The notes below the pieces were generated by a model, which was not told the origin of the DNA, made no database searches, and worked only from the letters and a program-made list of their open reading frames with translations. From Myxococcaceae bacterium (GTDB lineage Bacteria; Myxococcota_A; Polyangia; Polyangiales; Ga0077539), in the NCBI GenBank assembly GCA_004297725.1, contig SCUS01000177.1, forward strand, positions 1 through 64,000: a stretch of DNA of 64,000 nt, given 5' to 3'. Numbering within the stretch: position 1 is the stretch's first letter; each line of letters opens with the position of its first letter. This document shows, in pieces, positions 29,049-37,133 of this stretch. The position numbers and the translations under genes are program-made.

Positions 29049-29163
29049 CGTCCAGGGAGCTCATGGCGGCGCTCGCGGGAGCGTGTACTGCCGATCATGG
29101 GCGATCGCGTAACTGGAGCGGATCCAGGCCGACGACGGTGCCCCGTGGGTCCTCCTATCGGCC
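29046..29163 (-). repeat. 120-bp dispersed repeat, copy D (full, more diverged at one end)
   Basis: Shares GGCGATCGCGTA, CTGGAGCGGATCCA and the last 36 bp (GCCGACGACGGTGCCCCGTG then GGTCCTCCTATCGGCC) identically with copy A. The other end is diverged (GAGCTCATGGCGGCGCTCGC). It lies 28 bp after the DUF1993 stop codon. Confidence 0.8.
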
Positions 29164-29191
29164 CCCGTGTGCGAAGCAACGACTCCCCCGC

Positions 29192-29692
29192 TCACGCCCC
29201 CATGAAGTCGCCCTTGTTCAACGGAACCCCTTCGCGGCGGAGGATCCCGTACGCGGTGGTCACGTGGAAGAAGAAGCCCGGGACGGCGAACTCCGTGATG
29301 AACCGATCGCCGCGGTACGTCCGCACGCCGCCGCGGAGGGGGATCTCGATGGTGCGCGCGAGCCCCGCTTCGAGCGCATCGGGGTCGACCGCTTCGAGCG
29401 AGGCGATCGCCGCGTCGAGGCGATCGTGGATGGCGGCGAAGGTCCTGGCGTCGTCGGGCAGCGGCGCGGGGGCGGCGCCGAGCAGGCGCGCGACCGCGAG
29501 CTTCGCCCCTTCGGCGGCCCAGTGCGCCTGCACCGCGAGGGAGAACATGTCCGCGGCGAGGTGGGCGTCGAGAAGCGCGGACGGGTCGATCCCGCGCTCC
29601 TCCGCGAACACCTCGCCCTTCCGGAGTACCGTCTTGAGATTGTTCAGTCCCCGAACGAACACGGCGGCGGAGACGTCGATGGCCTTGAGCAT
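29192..29692 (-). CDS. DUF1993 family protein
   Basis: A 166-residue protein of the DUF1993 (DinB-like helical bundle) family. The C-terminal signature ITEFAVPGFFFHVTTAYGIL, RREGVPLNKGDFMGA is typical, and the N-terminus LKAIDVSAAVFVRGLNNLKT starts the helical bundle. The function is unknown. It is divergent from an AraC-type gene with about 33 bp between the starts, so the regulator probably controls it. Its 3' end is followed by repeat copy D. Confidence 0.85.
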   Translation of the reverse strand: MLKAIDVSAAVFVRGLNNLKTVLRKGEVFAEERGIDPSALLDAHLAADMFSLAVQAHWAAEGAKLAVARLLGAAPAPLPDDARTFAAIHDRLDAAIASLEAVDPDALEAGLARTIEIPLRGGVRTYRGDRFITEFAVPGFFFHVTTAYGILRREGVPLNKGDFMGA

Positions 29693-29725
29693 GCGCGACG
29701 TCTACGTCCGTTACGAAGGTGCGTA

Positions 29726-30544
29726 TTGAACATTCCCGACAGAGCCCCGCGCCCCCCGCGCGGCGTCGTGCGCGCGCCCCGGGCCGATGGCCTGCTCGAC
29801 GCCCGCCGCCTGCTGCCCGGCCCCGCGCTCGCGCCCTACGTGCATCACCTCTGGTCGGTGCGCTGGTCACTCGACGCCCCGTTCGTGAGCGAGTCGCTGC
29901 CGCACCCGGCCGCGCAGATCACGGCCGAGAGCGCCGCGGGTGGCCCGCGCGCGGAGGTCGCGGGCGTGCGCCGCGGTCGCGTCACGGGTCGCCTGGAGGG
30001 CGAAGGCTGGAAGCTCGGGATCACCTTCCGCCCGGCGATGTTCCAGCCGCTGCTGGGCGCGCCGATGGCGGGCGTCACCGGCCGGGTCGTGCCGCTCGGC
30101 GAGCTGCTCGCCTCGACGACGAAGACCGCCGCGTGGCTGCGCGCGGTCGACGCGACGCGCGACGCCTACGAGCGCTTCGCCCTCACCGAGGCCTTCCTCG
30201 CGCCGCTGCTCCCGCCACCCCCGCCCGCGGTCGTCCGCCTGCGCGACCTCGTCGAGCGCATGGCCGGCGATCGATCGATCCTGCGCGTCGCGGACGTGTG
30301 CGACGCGAGCGGGCTCGACGAGCGCGCGCTGCAACGCGCGTTTCGCGCGTGCGTCGGCGTGAGCCCCAAGTGGGTGATCCAGCGCTATCGCTTGCACGAG
30401 GCGGCGGCGCAGCTCCGGAGCTCGGCCCCGCCAGAGCTCGCCGCGCTCGCGGCCTCCCTCGGCTACGCCGACCAGGCGCACTTCTCACGGGACTTCAAGC
30501 GCATGGTGGGAGAGACCCCGGGCGCCTTCGCGGGTCGGCGGTGA
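29726..30544 (+). CDS. AraC-family transcriptional regulator
   Basis: A protein of about 272 residues with a C-terminal AraC/XylS double helix-turn-helix: SILRVADVCDASGLDERALQ, RAFRACVGVSPKWVIQRYRL, then SLGYADQAHFSRDFKRMVGE. The N-terminal region (ALAPYVHHLWSVRW) is the DUF6597-like effector-binding type. No ATG fits; the TTG at 29726 is chosen because it clears the divergent gene, and an internal GTG at 29768 is the alternative. It probably regulates the adjacent DUF1993 gene. Confidence 0.85.
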   Translation: MNIPDRAPRPPRGVVRAPRADGLLDARRLLPGPALAPYVHHLWSVRWSLDAPFVSESLPHPAAQITAESAAGGPRAEVAGVRRGRVTGRLEGEGWKLGITFRPAMFQPLLGAPMAGVTGRVVPLGELLASTTKTAAWLRAVDATRDAYERFALTEAFLAPLLPPPPPAVVRLRDLVERMAGDRSILRVADVCDASGLDERALQRAFRACVGVSPKWVIQRYRLHEAAAQLRSSAPPELAALAASLGYADQAHFSRDFKRMVGETPGAFAGRR

Positions 30545-30563
30545 GGCCGCGCGCCTCAGGCCA

Positions 30564-31080
30564 TCAACGAGGGTGGAGCGGCTGACCGTCGCGGCGCGAA
30601 CGCGCGCGGCGGCGAGTGAGCATCAGCGCCAGCAGCACACCGGCCAACGCCCCGTGCCTCGGGCTGGTGGTCCCGACTCGGCACCCACAGCCATTGGCCG
30701 TGGAGGTCGGCAGGTCGCTCGGATCACCATCGGCCGCCGCCACGTCGGCGACGACCGCGCCGACGTCATCGCTCGCTCCGACGTCATCGCTCGCTCCGAC
30801 GTCAGTGCGTGCCACGTCGTTCAGGACGGACGCGTCGGTTCGACCGGCGTCGCGGACGGGAAACGGGTCGTCCCGTGAGTTCGATCGGGTGATCCGGGTT
30901 CTCCGCTGGCCGCACGGGATCACCACGCGACCGTCGTCGGTAACCACGGCGCTGACCCAAGCGCAGTCAGAATCGAGGGCCTCCCCGAATCTGCGTGCAG
31001 GTCGAGTCGGACGGGCACTCGGGGTCCTGGCCGAACCTCTCGCGTCCACAGGTTGTACACCGTGATGCGCATGACGGCGC
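30564..31080 (-). pseudogene. Broken gene ending in a MYXO-CTERM-type anchor
   Basis: The minus-strand 3' end reads DCAWVSAVVTDDGRVVIPCG, then an Asp-rich repeat (DVGASDDVGASDDVGAVVAD), then GCGCRVG, a hydrophobic helix (ALAGVLLALMLT) and RRRARSRR. A GCGC motif, helix and Arg cluster is the MYXO-CTERM surface-anchoring signal. Upstream, a different frame carries CPSDSTCTQIRGG, so at least one frameshift near 30985 breaks the gene. No start or N-terminal domain is found. It is probably a decayed cell-surface protein. Confidence 0.55.
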
Positions 31081-31184
31081 GCTCGTCGACGCGGATGCGC
31101 CGACGGGCTCCCTCCGCGCCCAGGCGTCTGGCGCTGCACCGGCAGCCAGTGGGTGCCGCTCGAGCGACCGGGACGCCGCGATGG

Positions 31185-31394
31185 TCGCCCGCCACCAGCC
31201 GGAGAGTACCCGGGTTGGTAAGCGCCGTGGCCAGCCGTGGATCGAGGTCGATGGCCTTGCGGTAGGCCTGCTCCGCGCGGTCGCGGGTGGTCTCCTCCTC
31301 GTCCAGGCGCAGGCCCTCCAGGTAGTGGGCGGAGGGTCCCGTTGGCGCATCGAGGGCTGCGGCCGCAGCGTGCGCACCACGTCCTCCCGCAGCG
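31185..31394 (-). pseudogene. Partial copy of the MerR/TPR gene
   Basis: About 210 bp closely match 38610-38820, the first TPR region of the intact minus-strand MerR-TPR gene, with fewer than ten differences and one small gap. The blocks GGTTGGTAAGCGCCGTGGCC and CTCCAGGTAGTGGGC are shared. It has no start, stop or flanking parts of that gene. Near-identity implies a recent duplication or conversion. The segment 31395-31637 beyond it holds only unrecognised scraps. Confidence 0.8.
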
Positions 31395-31637
31395 CGTTGA
31401 GGTGTGACAACTGGATCGTCGCGCCAGCGGACGGAGGAGGCCGCTCACCCGCCGCGACGAGCTCGGGTCCGGCGTGAGCGGCGAGCGGGCATCGGGTCCC
31501 CGGCGATCGCCTCGAGCGGCTCGAACATCAGCGCCGTCGCGAGCAGCGCGACCCACGAACGGGAACCGCCCCGAGCGCCCGTCGATGGGCGCTGCGACGG
31601 CGAGGGTGTCCGGCGCGCGGAACGCGCGGTCGGGAGC

Positions 31638-32489
31638 GTGACCGCGGACGACGTGGTGCGCGCGTGCTCGTTCCTTCACCTGTGCCAGTACACGACCTTC
31701 CCGGAGCACCTCGCGGGCAACGCGCCCGCGTGCGTGCAGAAGATCGCGCAGGCGCGTATCGGGATGGCGACCCCGTCCGCGGAGGCGCGGCAGGTGTACG
31801 CGCGGCTGCTCTCCTGCGGCGCATCGTCGACCACCTGCGACGCGTTCCGGCGGTGCATGAACCTCGGGACCATCCGCACCTGCGCGGGCCCGATGGACCG
31901 TCGCTGCGAGGGCAACACCGCGATCCGCTGCCGCCACTCGACGGACGCGTACCCCACGACCATCGCCTGCGATCAGCTCGGCCTCGCGTGTCAGGGCGGT
32001 CAGTGCGTGGGATCGATGACCGCCCCCACATGCGACCTCCCGGCGGCGCCGCGCTGCGACGGGAGCGCGCTGGTCAGCTGCCTCGGAGGACGCGAGGCCC
32101 GCGAGGACTGCGCGGCCTTCGGCGGGACCTGCCTCGCGGGATCCCCCGCTCAGTGCGTCCCCGCGGGCACGATGCCCTGCGCCACTCCGGGAGCGATGTG
32201 CAGCGGGAACGTTCTCACCGGGTGCCGCCCGGACCCCGACACGGGGATGGCGTACACGGTCCGCTACGACTGCGCCGCGGGGATGCGCACCTGCGGGATG
32301 GCCGCGCCTGCGGGCTTCACGTGCCTGCCCGCGACGGAGTGCAGCGATCCCCCGCAGCAGTGGGGCGGCGCGTGTGACGGCAACGCCGTGAGCACGTGCA
32401 TCGAGGGGCGCCGCGTGCGGTTGCCCTGTAGCGCCGTGGGGCGCGCGAGCTGCAGGGCCTCCGGGAGCATCGCGACCTGCGCGGAGTGA
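31638..32489 (+). pseudogene. Cys-rich secreted protein, 5'-truncated
   Basis: About 283 residues of a Cys-rich protein with spaced motifs (ACSFLHLCQY, CEGNTAIRC, CDGSALVSC, CSGNVLTGC, CDGNAVSTC). These form repeated C-x-G-N/D-x-A/V-x-x-C units, as in myxobacterial extracellular proteins. The frame is open further upstream, but the similarity-like pattern begins at SVTADDVVRAC and no signal peptide precedes it, so the 5' end appears lost. It is followed by the carotenoid-oxygenase operon. Function unknown; possibly a disulfide-rich surface protein. Confidence 0.5.
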
Positions 32490-32543
32490 GCCGCGCGCCC
32501 GGCGCTTGACAGCCCCGGCCAGGGACACCTTCCATGACCGACC

Positions 32544-33983
32544 ATGGAACCCACCACCGAGCCCGTCGTCGCCCCGCCGCGCAGCCCGTACCTCGATGGG
32601 CCCTACAGCCCCGTCGAGCGCGAGATCACGGCGGTCGACCTGCCGGTGATCGGCGCGCTGCCGCGAGACCTCGCGGGGATGTACGTGCGCAACGGCAGCA
32701 ACCCGAAGTACGCCCCGAAGGGTCGCTACCACTGGTTCGACGGCGACGGCATGGTGCACGGCGTCCACTTCGAGGAGGGCCGGGCGGTGTACCGCAACCG
32801 CTACGTCCAGACGGCCGCGCTCCAGGAGGAGACCGCCGCGGGCCACGCCCTCTGGACCGGCATCATGGAGCCGCCGGACTTCCGCCGCCGGGGTGGTCCC
32901 TTCAAGGACACCGCCAACACCGACCTGGTCTTCCACGCTGGCCGGCTGATGGCCCTGTGGTGGCTGGGCGGCGCGTGCCACCAGCTCTCCCTCCCGGCCC
33001 TGGAGACCCTCGGGGTCGTGGACTTCGGCAGCCCGTTGAAGAAGGGCCTCTCGGCGCATCCCAAGGTCGACCCGGTGACGGGCGAGCTGATGTTCTTCGA
33101 CTACGCCCTCACGCCGCCGTACCTCACCTACGGGGTCATCTCGGCGGAGGGGAAGCTGGTGCGGCAGGTCCCCATCGAGCTGCCGGGCGCGCGGCTTCAG
33201 CACGACATCGCCATCACGGCGAAGCACACCATCCTCATGGACCTCCCCCTCATGTGGGACCCGGCGCTGCTCGCGCGAGGAAAGACCCGCGTGCGCTTCT
33301 ACCCCGATGTCCCGTCGCGCTTCGGCATCATTCCCCGTCATGGCACTTCCAGCGAAGTGCGCTGGTTCGAGGCGAGCGCTTGTTACATGTATCACACCAT
33401 CAACGCCTGGGAGGAGGGCGACGAGGTGGTGCTCCTCGGGTGCCGCATCGAGAACCCGTTGCCCGACACCGTCGACGCGGCGCGGGCGATCCCGCGGCTC
33501 GACGCGCTCGCCCTGGAGCCGTACCTCCACGAGTGGCGCTTCCACCTGGTCACCGGCGCGGTGCGCGAGCGCAAGCTCGACGACGTGATGACGGAGTTCC
33601 CCAGGATGAACAACGAGCTGCTCGGGAGCCCCTCGCGCTACAGCTACAACCCCCGCATCGCCCCGGAGTCCACGCTGCTCTACGACGGGGTGATCAAGTA
33701 CGACACCGTCGCTGGCACCTCGGTCGCTCACGGGTACGGCAAGGGCCGCTTCGGCGGCGAGGTGGTGTTCGCGCCCCGCGTCGGGTCCACTGCGGAGGAC
33801 GACGGGTACCTCGTGACCTTCGTGCACGACCGCACGAGCGGGCGCGGCGAGGTGGTGGTGCTCGACGCCCGCGACGTGGGCGGTGAGCCCGTGGCGAGGG
33901 TGCTGCTGCCCCAGCAGGTCCCGATCGGGTACCACTCGTGGTGGGTGCCCGCGTCGCAGATGGCGGCGGCGGCGGCGCCGTGA
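32544..33983 (+). CDS. Carotenoid-cleavage-type dioxygenase (RPE65/CCD family)
   Basis: Non-haem Fe(II) dioxygenase of 479 residues that cleaves C=C bonds of carotenoids, apocarotenoids or stilbenes. The four iron-binding histidine contexts are visible: SAHPKVD (near 171), LQHDIAIT (near 219), MYHTINAWEEGD (near 282) and IGYHSWWVP (near 464). The N-terminus has VRNGSNPKY and HWFDGDGMVHGV. No signal peptide. Its TGA overlaps the GTG start of the first thiolase, so the three genes form a coupled operon. The cleaved products could feed thiolase-dependent degradation; substrate unknown. Confidence 0.92.
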   Translation: MEPTTEPVVAPPRSPYLDGPYSPVEREITAVDLPVIGALPRDLAGMYVRNGSNPKYAPKGRYHWFDGDGMVHGVHFEEGRAVYRNRYVQTAALQEETAAGHALWTGIMEPPDFRRRGGPFKDTANTDLVFHAGRLMALWWLGGACHQLSLPALETLGVVDFGSPLKKGLSAHPKVDPVTGELMFFDYALTPPYLTYGVISAEGKLVRQVPIELPGARLQHDIAITAKHTILMDLPLMWDPALLARGKTRVRFYPDVPSRFGIIPRHGTSSEVRWFEASACYMYHTINAWEEGDEVVLLGCRIENPLPDTVDAARAIPRLDALALEPYLHEWRFHLVTGAVRERKLDDVMTEFPRMNNELLGSPSRYSYNPRIAPESTLLYDGVIKYDTVAGTSVAHGYGKGRFGGEVVFAPRVGSTAEDDGYLVTFVHDRTSGRGEVVVLDARDVGGEPVARVLLPQQVPIGYHSWWVPASQMAAAAAP

Positions 33984-35233
33984 GGTCGCCCACACGCTCG
34001 ACGGCGCCGGTCTTCGTCCTCGGCGGGGCGCAGACCGACTTCGCCCGCCACGTCACCCGCGAGGGCCGCACGCTCGCCGACCTCATCCGCGAGACCGCCC
34101 AGTCGGCCCTCGGCGACGCGAAGGTCGACGCCGCGGAGGTGGAGGTCGGGCACGTGGGCAACTTCGTCGCCGAGCTCTTCTGCGGCCAGGGGCACCTCGG
34201 GGGCCTGCTGGTCGAGGCCGATCCGGCCTTCGAGGGGATGCCCACCTCGACGCACGAGGCGGCCTGCGCGGCGGGCGGCGCGGCGATCATGGCGGCCATG
34301 GCCGACATCGAGTCGGGCCGCTACGACTGCGCCCTGGTGCTGGGCGTGGAGGTGATGCGCAACCTCAAGGGCGACGCGGCGGCGAAGCACCTCGGCGCGG
34401 CGGCCTACGTCCCCCGGGAGACCGAAGGGGTGCAGTACCCGTGGCCGCAGCTCTTCAGCGAGCTCGGCGACGAGTACGAGCGGCGGTATGGCCTCGCGCA
34501 CCGGCACCTCGCGGCGCTCGCGCAGAGCAGCTTCGCCAACGCGCGGCGCAACCCCAACGCGCAGACCCGAGCCTGGGTGCTGGAGCCGAAGCACTTCACC
34601 GAGGACGACGCCGCCAACCCCGTGGTGGCCGGGCGCATCCGCAAGCAGGACTGCAGCCAGATCACCGACGGCGGGGCGGCGGTGCTGCTGGCCTCCGCGC
34701 GCTTCGCCGAGCAGTGGGCGAGGCGGGAGGGGCGCCCGGTGGGTGAGGTCCCGGTGGTGAGGGGGTGGGGTCACCGCACCGGGCGGATGTCCTTCAGGGA
34801 CAAGATCGCGTCGAGCCGCGACGCGGTCTACGTGCTGCCCCACGTGCGCGGCGCCATCACGGACGCCTACGCGCGGGCGGGGGTGGACGGCCCGGCCGCG
34901 CTCGACGCCATCGAGACGCACGACTGCTTCACGACGACGCACTACATGGCCATCGACCACTTCGGGATGACCGCGCCCGGGGAGAGCTGGAGGGCCATCG
35001 AGGAGGGCGTCGTCGCACGGGGCGGCCGGTGTCCGATGAACGCGGGCGGCGGCCTGACGGGCGGCGGCCACCCCATCGGGGCGACAGGCGTTCGCATGGT
35101 GCTCGACGCGGCGAAGCAGGTGCGCGGCGCGGCGGGCGACTACCAGGTGGAGGGCGCGCGCACGGTGGCGACGCTCAACCTCGGCGGCAGCGGGACCACC
35201 GCGGTGTGCACGATCGTCGGCCGCGCCGGGTGA
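33980..35233 (+). CDS. Thiolase-superfamily protein (SCPx/acetyl-CoA acetyltransferase-like)
   Basis: A 417-residue thiolase-fold enzyme starting at GTG (VRSPTRSTAPVFVLGGAQTD). The nucleophile region is STHEAACAAGG, and the C-terminal catalytic pair shows as NAGGGLTGGGHPIGATG (GHP) with ETHDCF replacing the usual NExF; this pattern is typical of SCP-2-thiolase-like subgroups. The C-terminus NLGGSGTTAVCTIV closes the fold. It overlaps the dioxygenase stop and the start of the next thiolase (TGATG). Probably acts in chain shortening or a condensation; substrate unknown. Confidence 0.88.
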   Translation: MRSPTRSTAPVFVLGGAQTDFARHVTREGRTLADLIRETAQSALGDAKVDAAEVEVGHVGNFVAELFCGQGHLGGLLVEADPAFEGMPTSTHEAACAAGGAAIMAAMADIESGRYDCALVLGVEVMRNLKGDAAAKHLGAAAYVPRETEGVQYPWPQLFSELGDEYERRYGLAHRHLAALAQSSFANARRNPNAQTRAWVLEPKHFTEDDAANPVVAGRIRKQDCSQITDGGAAVLLASARFAEQWARREGRPVGEVPVVRGWGHRTGRMSFRDKIASSRDAVYVLPHVRGAITDAYARAGVDGPAALDAIETHDCFTTTHYMAIDHFGMTAPGESWRAIEEGVVARGGRCPMNAGGGLTGGGHPIGATGVRMVLDAAKQVRGAAGDYQVEGARTVATLNLGGSGTTAVCTIVGRAG

Positions 35234-36435
35234 TGGACGCGTACATCTACGAGGCGATCCGTACGCCGCGCGGGGCGGGGAAGGCGGGCGGGGGGCTGTC
35301 GGGGGTGCGCCCGGTGGAGCTGCTGGCGGGGCTCTACCGCGAGCTCGCGGCGCGCACCGGGGTCGACCCGGCGGTGATCGACGACATCGTGCTCGGCTGC
35401 GTGACGCAGGTGGGCGAGCAGGGGGCCAACCTCGCCAAGGTGGCGGCCCTCTACGCGGGCTGGAGCGATCGGGTGCCGGGGATGACCCTCGACCGCTTCT
35501 GCGCCTCCGGGCTCGACGCGGTGAACCTCGCGGCGGCGAAGGTCTCCTCGGGGATGGAAGACCTGGTCGTGGCGGGTGGGGTCGAGTCGATGTCCCGGGT
35601 TCCGATGATGTCGGACAGGGGGGCGTGGTTCGCCGACCCGGAGGTGGCGCGGGCGACGGGCTTCGTGCACATGGGCGTCTCGGCCGACCTCATCGCCACG
35701 CTCGACGGGGTGACGAGAGAGGAGTGCGACGCGTGGGCGCTGCGCTCGCACGCGCGGGCCTCGGCGGCCCGGCGGGACGGGCGCTTCGCGCGCTCGCTGG
35801 TGCCGGTGCGCGACGGGGCGGGTGCGGTGGTGCTCGAGCGCGACGAGTGGATCCGCGAGGGGCTGACGGCGGAGAAGCTGGCGGCCCTGCCGGCGGCGTT
35901 TGCGGAAGCGGGGGCGAAGGGCGGCGACGCCATCGCGCTGGGGAGGTACCCCGAGGCGGGGGCGATCGCGCACGTGCACACGGTGGCGAGCGCGCCGGGC
36001 GTGGTCGACGGGGCGGCGCTGGTGCTCATCGGCAACAGGGCCGCGGGCGAGCGCCATGGCCTGCGGGCGCGGGCGCGGGTGCGGTCCTACGCCAACGCGA
36101 GCGTCGAGCCGGTGGTGATGCTCACGGCCCCGGCGCCGGCGACGCGCAAGGCGCTGGCGAGGGCGGGGATGACCGTCGGCGACGTCGACCGGTACGAGAT
36201 GAACGAGTCATTCAGCGCGGTGGTGCTGCGGTACGTGCGCGAGCTGGGCCTGGACGAGGGGCGGGTGAACGTCGACGGCGGGGCGATCGCGCTCGGCCAC
36301 CCGCTGGGCGCGACGGGGGCGGTGCTGCTGGGCACCCTGCTCGACGCGCTGGAGCGGGAGGACAGGGCGGTGGGGGTGGTGGCGATGTGCGCGGGCGCGG
36401 GCCTCGGGGCGGCGACGGTGATCGAGCGGGTGTGA
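35233..36435 (+). CDS. Acetyl-CoA C-acyltransferase (thiolase)
   Basis: A classical 400-residue thiolase cleaving 3-ketoacyl-CoA or condensing acetyl-CoA. The start is MDAYIYEAIRTPRGAGKAGG. The nucleophilic Cys lies in LDRFCASGLDAVNLAA (near 93), with VAGGVESMSRVPMM after it. The catalytic loop YEMNESFSAVV and the GGAIALGHPLGATGA His motif are present, with the final Cys in AMCAGAGLGAATV. Its ATG overlaps the upstream thiolase stop. A 170-bp internal piece (35814-35983) is duplicated in inverted orientation at 36622-36791. Confidence 0.93.
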   Translation: MDAYIYEAIRTPRGAGKAGGGLSGVRPVELLAGLYRELAARTGVDPAVIDDIVLGCVTQVGEQGANLAKVAALYAGWSDRVPGMTLDRFCASGLDAVNLAAAKVSSGMEDLVVAGGVESMSRVPMMSDRGAWFADPEVARATGFVHMGVSADLIATLDGVTREECDAWALRSHARASAARRDGRFARSLVPVRDGAGAVVLERDEWIREGLTAEKLAALPAAFAEAGAKGGDAIALGRYPEAGAIAHVHTVASAPGVVDGAALVLIGNRAAGERHGLRARARVRSYANASVEPVVMLTAPAPATRKALARAGMTVGDVDRYEMNESFSAVVLRYVRELGLDEGRVNVDGGAIALGHPLGATGAVLLGTLLDALEREDRAVGVVAMCAGAGLGAATVIERV

Positions 36436-36480
36436 GCCTACGGTGTGGTGGGCAGCGGGGCGATCGGGGGGGAGCATCGG
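36436..36480 (+). pseudogene. N-terminal scrap resembling a ketopantoate reductase
   Basis: The frame right after the thiolase stop reads YGVVGSGAIGG, a Rossmann GxGxxG start as in ketopantoate-reductase-like (ApbA/PanE) proteins, then loses similarity. A matching C-terminal scrap lies at about 36960-37133. The pieces may be the two ends of one gene torn apart by intervening insertions. No start codon is left. Confidence 0.35.
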
Positions 36481-36503
36481 CGGTCGGGTGACGAGAGCAC
36501 CAC

Positions 36504-36621
36504 CTACGCGCCGCGCCCCGCTGCGGCGAGCGTCTCCGCGGAGAGGTTCGGCGACCCGGCGCCCTGCTCCTCCGCGGCGTGCACCAGCGCCACGAGGCGG
36601 CGGTCGACCGGCGCGTCGACG
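36504..36621 (-). pseudogene. Scrap of unknown gene, possibly ketopantoate-reductase-like C-terminus
   Basis: The minus strand reads GVDAPVDRRLVALVHAAEEQ, GAGSPNLSAETLAAAGRGA, then stops. The G.DAPV..RLVALVHAAE segment resembles the last helices of ApbA/PanE proteins, but the match is weak. It joins the thiolase copy at 36622 out of frame. Confidence 0.3.
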
Positions 36622-36791
36622 CCGTGTGCACGTGCGCGATCGCCCCCGCCTCGGGGTACCTCCCCAGCGCGATGGCGTCGCCGCCCTTCGCCCCCGCTTC
36701 CGCAAACGCCGCCGGCAGGACCGCCAGCTTCTCCGCCGTCAGCCCCTCGCGGATCCACTCGTCGCGCCCGAGCACCACCGCACCCGCCCCG
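36622..36791 (-). pseudogene. Inverted near-identical copy of a thiolase segment
   Basis: These 170 bp are the reverse complement of 35814-35983 in the adjacent thiolase, with two differences seen (an E-to-G change in VVLGRDEWIREG and an A-to-V change in KLAVLPAAFAEAG). It encodes DEWIREGLTAEKLAVLPAAF, GDAIALGRYPEAGAIAHVHT and nothing more of the enzyme. It is a dead fragment; the near-identity shows that it arose recently. Confidence 0.88.
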
Positions 36792-36826
36792 GAGCGCCTC
36801 GTGGACGGTCTGCTCTCGCTCGTGAG

Positions 36827-36982
36827 CTACCACGCGTGCACCGCCGCCGAGGCCGTCTCCGCGGCGGTGAACGCGCCGCCCGCGAGCACCCGCCGATAGG
36901 CCCCAGGGACGGCGACGAAGCCCGCGCGGTCGGTGGTGCTCCCGTCGCCGAGCTGCCCCCGGTCGTTGGCGCCCGAGCAGCG
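36827..36982 (-). pseudogene. RCC1-repeat gene fragment
   Basis: The minus strand reads CSGANDRGQLGDGSTTDRAG, FVAVPGAYRRVLAGGAFTAA, then stops shortly after. CxGxNxxGQLGDGTTTDR...V is the hallmark of RCC1 beta-propeller repeats, which are common in myxobacterial secreted proteins. Only one repeat is left, with no start or further blades. Confidence 0.6.
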
Positions 36983-37133
36983 CTCCGCCTCGTCGCCAAC
37001 CGCCCGTTCCTGCTGCGCGCGGCGATCCGGGTCGCGGGCCTCGTCGCGCCCTTCCCGGTCGAGTCCTACCTGCGCGCGCACTTCACCAAGGTCGGCGCGC
37101 AGACCCGGCTCCTCGTGGAGTCGATCGCGCGCC
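36960..37133 (+). pseudogene. C-terminal scrap resembling a ketopantoate reductase
   Basis: The plus-strand frame reads ALRLVANRPFLLRAAIRVAG, LVAPFPVESYLRAHFTKVGA, QTRLLVESIARR. The YLRAHFTKVGAQTR segment resembles the C-terminal helices of ApbA/PanE-like proteins. It has no start and shifts frame into the next fragment at about 37134. Confidence 0.35.

Noticed and set aside
24722..29163. Classical integron attC sites
   Set aside because: The repeats do not show a convincing RYYYAAC/GTTRRRY core pair and there is no integrase gene. Kept only as a hypothesis in the findings.
32544..36435. Carotenoid biosynthesis cluster
   Set aside because: No phytoene synthase, desaturase or cyclase gene is present. 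Only a cleavage-type enzyme and thiolases.
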